Of a DNA stretch of 64,000 bases, positions 55,017 through 64,000 are shown in pieces. The stretch comes from Patiria miniata (Eukaryota > Echinodermata > Asteroidea > Valvatida > Asterinidae). The notes beneath the pieces are model-generated. The model did not search any database and had not been told where the DNA came from. It saw nothing but the letters and a program-made list of their open reading frames with translations. The position numbers and the translations under genes are program-made. The stretch spans positions 7,258,632-7,322,631 of the forward strand of contig NW_024037047.1 of assembly GCF_015706575.1 (NCBI RefSeq). Reading direction: 5' to 3'. How positions within the stretch are numbered: the first letter of the stretch is position 1; the number at the start of each line of letters is the position of its first letter.

Positions 55017-56216
55017 AGGTTTGTTGAATAACTTAGGGCAATAACCTTGAAGAGATGTAGGGGTGGTCTTCAAAAATAATTACAAACTTCTTCCCTTGAA
55101 GACTGATGAAGTTAAAAGTTAAACATGCCACATCCTGCAGCCCGTGCACTCAGGTATATATAGCTTACTAGTCTATATGGCTTACTAGGGGCTAGACGTT
55201 GTTCTTGTTTGCTTCGCCGATAACCGGCCACCGCTATAACCGGCCACCGCGAGAGGGCGCTATCACGACCAACCAATATCACCATAGACATAAAGAACCT
55301 TTATGTCTGTGAATATCACCCACGAACCTGTCGTGATAGCGCCCTCTCGCGGTGGCCGGTTATAGCGGTGGCCGGTTATCGGCGTAGCAAACAAGAACAA
55401 CGTCTAGCCCCTAGACTAATAGCTTACCTGTGTAAGCCTACCTGGGGGTTATAACGATTTGTTAAGGTTGAGAAATATGTAAAACTAATCGAGTTTGAAC
55501 ACAGTATAAATATGATGTCCCCGTGCTCTTCCACCCAAATATGTCTTATTTTCAGGAACAACTTTGACCCTTTTATACTATTATGCTTTTATACTTCGCG
55601 TATTTTTCGTTCATCTTGCAACAATGCTGACCTGGCCCTGAACCCTACTCCATACACTATGGTAAAACCCCCATAAATCACGCCAAACCCTGGGAGCTAT
55701 AGCCCGAAAGTCCAGATTGATACACTTATGTACATGCCAATGAAAGCCAGATGACCGTTTATACGTGTACGGTCATGGTACGTGAACTTTAGGCCTGACC
55801 CTTCAGACTGAAATGCTAATGTACGTTGCTCTTACAACCGTACTGTGACTTTGAGCGGGAATTTTATAACAGACTGAAGCAGTATTATTTATGCCTTTAA
55901 CGTCTAACTCCAATTTGCGCCAGCTTTAGTTGAGAGAAAATCAACTCAGATCTATAAATTAAAATATACCCCAGGTAACAAGTTCACGGTTGTTGGCTCG
56001 GCCGGGTATCTCAAAACAATATTGATACATTTTGATTAATTCATCAAATTGAAAAAAAAATACATAGGCCTTCTGGCCTATAGTACACAAATCAAAAGTC
56101 TTCTCGATTATGTATACACTTCCAAACATTTTGCCATTTGCTAAAACAATATCTGTTATATCTAAAATTATAACTATCGAACAATTAGCTTTCCAACCTA
56201 TCACGTTGTTTAAAAG
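55017..56216. repeat. 1-kb direct duplication, copy 2 (with insertion)
   Basis: Counterpart of 52190-53160, carrying the palindromic element at 55169-55418. Outside that insertion the two copies differ by substitutions and short indels. Confidence 0.85.
55169..55418. mobile_element. 250-bp near-complete palindrome (foldback MITE)
   Basis: Arms of about 85 bp start GGGGCTAGACGTTGTTC (about 55188) and mirror to GAACAACGTCTAGCCCC (ends about 55411). Each arm holds two ATAACCGGCCACCGC words. The centre has a second palindrome, AGACATAAAG-AAC-CTTTATGTCT. The empty site is in the first duplication copy ('atatagcttacctgtg', about 52340). Flanks allow a 9-bp duplication ATAGCTTAC (55160-55168, 55419-55427), or TA/CTA next to the GGGG ends. 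Superfamily is unresolved: Mutator-like if 9 bp, Harbinger-like if 3 bp. Confidence 0.85.
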
Positions 56217-57130
56217 GTCTAACGTGTCTCACATGAATTCGAGTAAATCTGATCCACATGTATATTCATTTCCTTGGAAAAGAATATCAAGATTTTTTTA
56301 TTATTAAAACAAAAACCAGAAGACTTGAACGTTTGTTTCAGTGTATGGTCCTCCAAAACTGTTTGCATTGACGAGCCTCTAATCTCAATTGAGGCACAGA
56401 TTTTCACTCTTAATCTACATTAATTCTGATCGAGTCTGAAGAAAATTTTCAACATTTATAAAAAAAAACACAAAGATGATAGGCTTAGGAAAATCTTCAT
56501 TTTGTGACAGCGACTTAAATTTGTTCGAAAAGTTGTTTTACTTTTGATCCTCTTATCAGATTTTTAGAAAATGTGTTCGACATAAGAATGAGGACAAGAT
56601 ACAGAAAATTTCATTCCTACCTTCTGAGAAATGCTGCACTGAGTTAAAATAACTTGCTTGGCGACTGTACCGTCCGTACACAAGAAAATTATCAATCCGT
56701 AGTGTGAACTCGCCGTATTATGGTACACGTGTGTCTCTTTATTCTGGGTATCTCTCTTCAACATTGGCTTACAGAGTCTGATGCACCATAGCTTATAACA
56801 TGGCCTATACTCATCAATAGTTTTAACTAACTGGCTAACATCTTGAAACTAGACCCGACTGTTGGTGCTTCGAACTACAAACTTGGCAATGAATACGTGG
56901 CACTTGTGCCCTCGCGGTCTTATAGGCAGACTGCACTTGACCTCTGCGTCGTGACCATACTGGGCCTGGTGGACGGTCACTTCCGGCTGTACCTTATTAA
57001 GATGTGTTACCCTATTTATTTTTTCTAGATTTATTACTTTACTCGTGAACCTTTAACCTTGTATGAAAGGAATTAGACTTGTAAACTAGTATATTCTCGA
57101 CGTTACAGCGACCATGGCTCTAAACTCTAA
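56217..57130. other. Gene-free stretch; weak Ig-like fragment on minus strand
   Basis: No gene is called. On the minus strand, roughly 56993-56851 reads through an open frame containing PEVTVHQAQYGHDAEVKCSL, which faintly recalls the first strands of an immunoglobulin domain. The expected tryptophan and second cysteine pattern is missing. It is weak. Confidence 0.25.
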
Positions 57131-60100
57131 TTAGCAGTCCCCGAAAAATGGGGTTACGGTCGAGGGTCACAACCCGCCTGATGTTTGTACTGAGAACACA
57201 TACCCCTTCGAGAAATTACAGGGCACAATCACGTCACTCATGCATGAACACAATAATTCGTTGGCCTGCAACTTCTGAGATCATTTCGAGCTTGTATTAT
57301 GAATGCAGTATTTAAACATGAGAAACGCCAATTCGCTCAGACTTATAAACGTTATGCAAACATTATATTCAATAGGCCCTCACATACAAGTCAGCAATAC
57401 AAAGAAAACCCACCTGTTTTCATTGTTGAGCGTTTTGCGGTTTGTTCTCGTAGACAGAACTTATGTCCATCATTTGTTTCGATCACCATTGTTTGCCAAT
57501 GGTTCGGTTTTCCAATTCGACATGCAATTGCGAGTGTGTGTAGGTCAGAAAAAAAAAATCGTCTTGGAAATGACACTTGGATTCCCAAGAGAGATATGCC
57601 ATCATAGCTGCATATCTCGGCTCAGTTCCGAGTCTTTGCGCACCTAGCTCTTGAATGAAGATCGCCAAACACAGTACATCTTGATAGCACATTTCTATCG
57701 AGAAGTCATGGATCAAATCTGACCCTGTCAATTGCTCTGCTCAACTATATTGCCAGTTTCTCATTTTGCATGCTACCAAACCACTGTGGTCGGGGGAGGG
57801 GGCAACTCACAGAGTAAAATTAAGGATTTGTTTGACGATTAACATTTCATAAAGAAAATCCCACTCTACTTTTAGAAGATTAAGTTGATACTTCCATCAC
57901 GTTGTTTTCTGTTTTTTAATTAGCCGACCAAGAACTATATGGTACATTCATGCATGAAGTTCAAGCACCCTTCATCTTTTCATCTTTTCCACATTTGAGG
58001 GGGTAATATAGTTAGGCCTCTTTGTTGATGAAGTCCGAACAGAGTAACATGACAATTAACCAGTCACAGTAATTGAATTTCACTTAAACGAATGCCTTAT
58101 CAATTAAGGACCTCGAAAGGTTGCTCACGAGGTATCGTATCGCAATAACAAAATGGTAGGCCTATGTGTTAAAAATAATAGGCGTCAGCATATTGAACCA
58201 TTCTGATGGTTGTGTTAGAATTGTCGGCACACAATACGCGTCTTAAAAAGTTGTGAAAATCGAGGAAAAAAATAACTAATGGAGCAATACGCCATTAAGG
58301 AGGTCCGCTCAAATTATTTGATTCAAGGACGCCAAGGCAACGAAGACAAACAGAGTGGAAACGGGAGTCCAAATGTGCTTTCCGAAACGTGTTCTTTCAC
58401 AAAGACTTTACAATATATGTCTGGCTTATGACATAAATATCAACTTAAGCCCACAAATCTAGTGTTAGACCGTCATGCTGACACCATTTCAGCCATGTTC
58501 CCTGTATCCAACAACAGTACCGAATTATAATGTGTTTTTTTTTTGGGGGGGGGCGGGACAAAAAGGAACCAGACTATTTTTCCTTCCAGCCTCGCTTTGG
58601 TTACGTTGATTTGAATGGGAAAAAATCAAGATGGCAGCAACATGATTATGGCCTTTACAATCATCAATAAGATTAAATCCCTATACAAGCTGTAAGTCAA
58701 AGTTCTAAGTTTTTAAAGTAAACTTCCAATAAAGTTGGTAAAGTAAAGTAAAGTTCTTATAAAGTTTCAAATACGCAAGGTTTTAGGTACTCTATTAGGT
58801 AACGATCATAAAGTAATGTAACGTTCTAAGTAGTCTAATAATTAAAGTTTCTATAAAGTTATAAGTGCTATATTAATAACCGAATAACAAAGAAAATCTA
58901 GCCTAATGTAACGAACCTAAACGTAAATAATTATAAGATAAGCATTTAACTGTGTTTGATATACAGTATGTTCTAAAAGTATAAGCACCTATGCCTTTAA
59001 CAAGAGCCAATCGAGAAAAATAAACAACATGCACCTTGAAGTTAATTACCAGCTACTTGTGTATGTAAATGACGTCATTAAAGGTATAGTCCATCATTTG
59101 TTATTTGTGCATTTTGTTCGTTTGAAGCAACAAAAGTGCTCAAAATCTAAAGAGTCGACGCGAGGGCACTCAATCGGTGCGTTTATTACAGGAAAATGAT
59201 GGAAACTTCACATTTTCAAAGCCGAAATGACGGTAATTTTTTTTCAAGATGAAAAAAAATAATATATGTGTCATGAGAAAGAGAAAGAGTTAAAGTGTAT
59301 GAAACCCTTTAACCCAATTAAAAAAGACCGCGCGGTTATCAAACTATGACTAAAAACGTCGGGAAAAGGGCCATTGTACATGAATTTTCGCCCGGAAACG
59401 AGCCCGCACAGAGGTTTGAGCTTAAGTGAACACAACAAATTCATATGCGTAACTGGTCCAAACGAATAAGAAAATAAAGCAATAATTTACGTTGAATTCA
59501 GCTCATAAACATGTGCATGTTGCCATAAACTTATTTGTATATTCATCCAATATTGAGCAATAATCGCTTTAACTAACTTATCTAAGTCAATCCACTAAAG
59601 TCTATAATATATCATAATTAACTTGATTAAACACCAACATCTCATAAAGTAATGTTACGTTCTAAGTAGTCTAATAATTAAAGTTTCTATAAAGTTATAA
59701 GTGCTATATTAATAACCGAATAACAAAGAAAATCTAGCCTAATGTAACGAACCTAAACGTAAATAATTATAAGATAAGCATTTAACTGTGTTTGATATAC
59801 AGTATGTTTTAAAAGTATAAGCACCTTTGCCTTTAACAATAGTCAATCGAGAAAAATAAACAACATGCACCTTGAAGTTAATTACCAGCTACTTGTGTAT
59901 GTAAATAACGTCATTAAAGGTATAGTCCATCATTTGTAATATGTGCATTTTGTTCGTTTGAAGCAACAAAAGTGCTCGAAATCTAAAGAAGGGTATTGAA
60001 CATTTTTAACCTGATATGAAGTTTCAGCTCAGCTTCAGCTGTATATTCCGAGAAAAACAGCATTCTAGGAACTTAATTTCAAATCAAAAGTTGCTAAATC

Positions 60101-60530
60101 ATGTTTTGAATTGGGCCTGAATTCAGCGTCCGAGACACGTTCTCAATGAGCCGATTGCAGCTGCGCGATGTTGCGCACTGATCCGACGAATTATAACAAC
60201 CGCGCACCCTTGTAATTGTGTGTCGTGCCAATGCTTGCGCGCGCTTCGCTGCAAAACAAAACGAACTACTAATTTAAATTTCGTACGGTGCGACTTAAGA
60301 AGCACAGTTGGAAAGGCCTTCTTTTGTTGCTTTCTTCAAAATGACAGCTGTCCAGAAGGAATAATTTCACAGGGAGTTTAATCCTCTTACTATCTTTCAA
60401 CCCAAGTATGTTAGTTTCATCAAGAATCACGCCAGTTACTTTTTGGATAGCTGCAAATGATAGACTCCAGCTTTAAAATACGTTCGTCCTTTCCGAAGAA
60501 ATGTTATAAAGATATGTTTTGATACATGTA
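57130..60530. repeat. Third, diverged relative of the segmental unit
   Basis: Aligns with 12770-15140 and 23430-27330 ('ccccgaaaaatgg', 'cctgatgtttgtac', 'tcccaagagaga', 'tttgaatgggaaaaa', 'aagataagcat', 'aacatgcaccttgaagttaa') with lower identity than between copies 1 and 2. A segment of about 340 bp (58812-59150) recurs at 59642-59982, 830 bases on. It leads into FMO-D, so the ancestral unit probably already linked this flank to an FMO gene. Confidence 0.7.
59917..60473. mobile_element. Foldback MITE, copy 2, with empty site at 15.05 kb
   Basis: Same family as 7156-7673: 'ggtatagtccatcatttg' at the left, inverted 'aaatgatagactccag' at the right, and a shared interior ('gaagtttcagctcagcttcagctgta', 'actgatccgacgaattataac'). 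The other units read GACGTCATTAAAATACGTTCG uninterrupted at 15045-15065 and 27246-27266. This gives a clean filled/empty comparison and a TA or TTAA target. Confidence 0.8.
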
Positions 60531-60707
60531 TTTTCCTTATACCTAATTGTAATCATCGAGAAAAAAAAAGCACGCCTTCCTAAATACATGTACTTCAATT
60601 GTAATCATCGAAAAAAAAATAGGAGAACAACACTGTGGTATCTGGGCCAACAAGTCACGTCGTATCTTAATTTGCTTCAAAAGGTTGTGATGACCTTCTG
60701 TCTCCGC

Positions 60708-62541
60708 TTACAACAAAAGCCAGGCCGTCACGACTACAAGCACAGAAATACAGAAACCAAGAATGATAACATGCTGACGGGCGTCTTCTTTTGGGCCAAT
60801 AGGTCTTGTCTTGGTAGGCTTCAGAACCCGCTCCCAAACCGTGTTGATGGCCTTCCGGGCTCCGTCATTCTTTCCAGGACCCTCCAGTCGATACTGGTAT
60901 GGTACATGGGGTCCAAACAAGCACCGGAGAGTCAGCACAGGATCGGTGAAGAAGAGCTTCAGGAAATTTGGCTCGACTCCGATCTCAGACGCCACATTGA
61001 TGCAGTATGCTACGGGATTGATGTAGCGGTGGGAAGGCAGAAAGGCTTCCTTCATCGCTTCGTCGGTTGCCTTCACCTCAGCTTCCATATCCGGTTGGGA
61101 TGGCAGCTCAGCCAACCCTTTGAACACCCTCGGAGCCCAGCGAGCCTGCAGCTCCACACATGGGATGAACGCGCCAAAGGGTTTGATAGCTCCATTGACC
61201 GACAACGTGTTGTGCTGCATGCCTAGAGGAAACACCAACTTGTACAGCGGCAGGCGGCCATCTTTCATCTCCAGTGCTGGGCAGTCAACCTTAAAGGGCA
61301 GCGTGTCCTTGTAGCCGGTGGCCATGATGACGGCATCGATGTCCTCCTCGGTGGTACCGTCTCCAAACACCATGCCCGTCTTGGTAAATCTTGCGATGTT
61401 TGCCTTGATAATCACTGTGCCGTTTAGGATACAGCCCGGGAGATCCTCAGTAATAAGTGGCTCGCGGGCCGTAAGACCATGAGCCGGCATCAAAGAATTG
61501 TAGAACATCTCGAACTGACGCTTAATGGATTCCGTATGAAGAATCAAGTGTAGCTTCGCTGGGACCCTGAAGAATCTTCTGAAAAAATCAAGATCCCATG
61601 GCATACCGTAGTCTCCAATGCGACTTGTAATCCACGCGCCACGTTCGGTGCTCAGGTACACCTGTTGCGTAGATATAAAAAAAAAGAGACTAGTTAACCT
61701 CAAAATAACGATGATCATCGGCTCATGTTCAATATTGAGCATGATGAAATAAAGAATTCCTTTCCAGAAACGTAGACATTATTTTATTAAAAAGGTCGAC
61801 TAAACCCTCAACAAGCAAATTGTTCGGTATGAAGTGTGTGAAAGTTTGACCTAATTTAAGATCTTACTCAAACATCTGAAGATTTACTGACGGCATTCCT
61901 ACCTGTGATGCCAGACGGCTGATGTCTGTAGCTGCATCTGCTCCTGAATTCCCAATCCCAACCACAACCACTCGTTTGCCTTCGAATTCCTCCGGCCTCC
62001 GGAAAGCCTGGCTGTGAATAACCTTCCCCTGGAATCCCTCAAGGCCAGGAAACTCCGGGATGTTAGGGTTGTTGAGCATCCCAGTGCAGATCATCACAGT
62101 ATCAAACTCCTGGCTAGTCTGTCTTGCCGCTCCCTCCGCTTGGGTAGTGACGACCCATCGCCCAGTAGACTCGTAGTCTGGCGCCTGGGCCAAGCGGGTC
62201 ACTCTAGTCGAGAAGTGGATGTGCTTCTTGAGGCCAAACTTGTCGGCGTACATGTCCAGGTACCTCTTCATGTAGCTGTTGTGGAGAAAATTTGGCCACT
62301 CGTCAGGAAACAGGAAGTCGCTGAAGCTCATGCTCTCTTTGCTGGTGTTGGTGGTGGTCGACCTGTAGACCGAGGTCGTTACCTCGTGTTTGCTGTTTTC
62401 GCGATAGTTCCAAAGACCACCCAAGTCATCTGACCTCTCAAAGCAAGTTGGTTGAAGGCCTTCGTCAAGGCAGCACTTGACCGCAGCTAGGCCAGAAACC
62501 CCACAACCGATAACGGCAACTGTCTTACTGCTGTCTCCCAT
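60708..62541 (-). CDS. Flavin-containing monooxygenase, FMO-D
   Basis: Exon one 62541-61903 (213 codons), a 241-bp intron, exon two 61661-60708 (317 codons and stop), 530 residues. Splice sites are CAG|GTAGGA and CAACAG|G in phase 0. The frame stays open upstream of exon two, but homology with the other copies begins at VYLST after CAACAG. Motifs: GCGVSG, GGLW, FxGxxxHxxxF (FQGKVIHSQAF), the classical NADPH motif GIGNSG, ATGY, and a C-terminal anchor ending VVVTAWLLL. Exon one is nearly that of FMO-C, with seven differences by my count, but exon two is clearly distinct (about 62 differences), including the otherwise conserved ASFTKTGVVFEDG block, which reads ARFTKTGMVFGDG here. It looks functional. 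It lacks most of the decayed C-terminal repeats seen downstream of A, B and C. Confidence 0.93.
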
Positions 62542-63019
62542 CTGTAAAGTCAACGAGTAGCATTTGGTCAGGTATGTTGACGAGAATAAGATTTGTTTTG
62601 TGTGTGAAGCAACACAATTGCTGTAAATCGTTATAAGAAGCAAGGTGCATAACAAGGTACGGTGTTACAGTTTCGGTTAAGTGGATACCATACGTTTTGA
62701 GGGATAGAAAAAAAGAGAGAAATCTTTGTTAACTTTGTTTTAGTTTTGTAAGTGGATTCCGTTGCCACTGCTTCCGAAAGTTGCCGTATCATTATGAATT
62801 GCATCTCTCCGTACAGTCCCTAATATACCCAGGGCATGATTCGTAATCAGCCGGTTAGTGGACATGGCGTCGAGGTCCCAGTGGGTGGGTAATCTTCGCA
62901 GTACTTAACGTTTTTCGTCAAATCGAAAAAAAAAAAACAAGAACAAGTGAACGCGTGCACACTGAAAACCTTCACGTCTTTTCTTTCTAACGACACCATT
63001 TCAAAGGCTACAATTTCAC
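62542..63019. other. Upstream flank of FMO-D
   Basis: 62542-62700 matches the FMO-C flank, including the acceptor-like TTTACAG and 'gctgtaaatcgttataagaag'. Beyond this the two diverge. No exon or core promoter can be placed. Confidence 0.4.
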
Positions 63020-63400
63020 AGGGTATTAAAAAAAATACTCACAACTCTCCAAGGCGTTTGAAATACCCATCAAATTGAAGCCGATTTGTCTAATCTTTCA
63101 CTTTCTGTTCAATTTTTGTTCCCTTATCTGATAACTTTTGGGAGAAAATTCCATCCAAAGATGATCACCCCTACATTGGTCTTGTGGCCCTTCGCCGTTT
63201 TGAAAAACGATGTCTGCGCTCCATTGCAAAATAAAGCAATTTAGGGCCCAAATTAATTTCATCCCAATTTCACGGAAATACGAGCTCGCAGTCTTTTTTT
63301 CACAAACCTTCAAGTTCATGGCCCACAAAATGCTCATGGCCTAGCAAAGAATTTGAGGGCGAACAAATTGTGATTCGTTGCTTTCTTTTTGCCATGCAAA
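63020..63400 (-). repeat. Interspersed repeat, inverted copy
   Basis: Reverse complement of the family seen at 22650-23110 ('ctccattgcaaaataaa', 'aaaaacgatgtc', 'gatgatcacccc', 'ccatccaaag'), and in the same sense as 1745-1880. With 63700-64000 in the opposite orientation it forms a loose inverted pair about 0.3 kb apart. Confidence 0.6.
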
Positions 63401-63699
63401 TTGACCGTGAATTATACTGATGAAGAGCATATCAATAATTGTGAGTAAAAACAATTGTAGCTCCCTATTTATCACCTGGAAGGGAACATTGACATTACTG
63501 GCTGCACTTCCATAGGTCTCACTTATTCCTAAAAACTCAGATTTTTAAGTAAACAAAATAAACATCTTAATCAACGAAAATCACTGCTTGCGAAAATCAC
63601 TGCTTGCGTACATGCACTTGCATGTACATGTACTTGAACACCATGTACATGTGTGTCTAGTTCAGTGACGGCGTGAAGTTGTCGGTCTTTCTCTTATAG
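63401..63699. other. Spacer between two inverted repeat copies
   Basis: Contains a cluster of CATGTACATG-type palindromic words at about 63610-63652 and nothing else that I recognise. Confidence 0.4.
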
Positions 63700-64000
63700 C
63701 GATTGGATACACGTAGGCCTACATCCGGCCAAATTACGATTTGTATACTAGTTTATCTGTAATAATAAAGAATTTTGGCCCCTGCACTTGAAGGTCTGTA
63801 TTTGTAGAAGTGAATTAGGGTCCATGTCCCTGAATTTGGATTTCTGAACAAAACATTTGAATGGAATCTATATTGATATGGAGTGGAAAGGAATCTATTT
63901 GTTTTTGGTTTTTTTTCAAAATGGCGATGGGGTGATCATCGTTGGAGGGAAAAATCACATAAAATTCATAGGTCAACCCCCCCCCCCAAAAAAAAAGAAG
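63700..64000 (+). repeat. Interspersed repeat family member, cut by window end
   Basis: 'ttttttcaaaatggcgatgg', 'gtgatcatc' and 'caacccccccccc' follow the same order as at 22850-22945. The copy continues past the right edge. Confidence 0.55.

Noticed and set aside
61662..61742. 27-codon extension at the start of FMO-D exon two (also in FMO-C)
   Set aside because: It lies upstream of the conserved CAACAG acceptor; the spliced product aligns with the FMO family only from VYLST.

Overview
The window is 64 kb of AT-rich nuclear DNA from an animal, most probably a marine invertebrate. The evidence is short spliced genes with GT-AG introns, a family of flavin-containing monooxygenase (FMO) genes, a synaptobrevin-type SNARE gene, a Ty3/gypsy LTR retrotransposon, a tRNA-derived SINE and many MITE-like elements. 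Repeat texture (frequent AGGCCTA words, a CORE-like SINE, TA/TTAA-flanked foldbacks) suggests an invertebrate deuterostome such as an echinoderm or lancelet; that placement is a weak inference. Almost all short open frames are noise or shadows. The real coding content is four FMO genes, one VAMP-like gene and two retrotransposon ORFs.

Layout. 1-5.1 kb: no gene; GC-rich tract, foldback elements, a SINE, two Harbinger-type MITEs. 5.1-8.1 kb: 3' part of a VAMP-like R-SNARE gene on the minus strand, with three small exons and repeat-filled introns. 8.1-12.6 kb: nested MITEs, a long foldback, a CCCATGGG-rich patch, a five-unit 145-bp tandem array, a 42-bp-arm hairpin. 12.7-21.5 kb: first copy of a segmental duplication, carrying FMO-A (minus). 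21.8-23.3 kb: tandem repeats and an interspersed repeat. 23.3-43.7 kb: second copy, carrying FMO-B (minus) and enlarged by later insertions: a TTAA MITE, two candidate solo LTRs and a 9.6-kb intact LTR retrotransposon (31300-40938). 45.6-48.1 kb: FMO-C (minus). 49-57 kb: a hAT-type MITE, foldbacks, a 1-kb direct duplication, and a 250-bp palindrome present in only one copy of that duplication. 57.1-62.7 kb: a diverged third relative of the segmental unit, carrying FMO-D (minus). 62.7-64 kb: interspersed repeats.

The four FMO genes share one architecture: about 530 residues, two coding exons, a phase-0 intron, and an acceptor-like TTTGCAG/TTTACAG directly before the ATG. All four look intact. 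A and B are a recent pair with 92-bp introns; C and D are another pair with 241-246-bp introns. C and D are about 97% identical in exon 1 but only about 80% in exon 2, which points to gene conversion. Together they look like an expanding xenobiotic or secondary-metabolite oxidation cluster anchored to the ER membrane.

The most unusual item is the retrotransposon. It has 1225-bp LTRs with no difference I could see, a tRNA-Leu primer site and one intact Gag-Pol frame. In the position where retroviruses carry env, it has a separate 242-residue ORF with two C2H2 zinc fingers. A textbook branch point, pyrimidine tract and AG precede that ORF, suggesting a spliced subgenomic mRNA. No polypurine tract abuts its 3' LTR; an inverted repeat spans that boundary instead.
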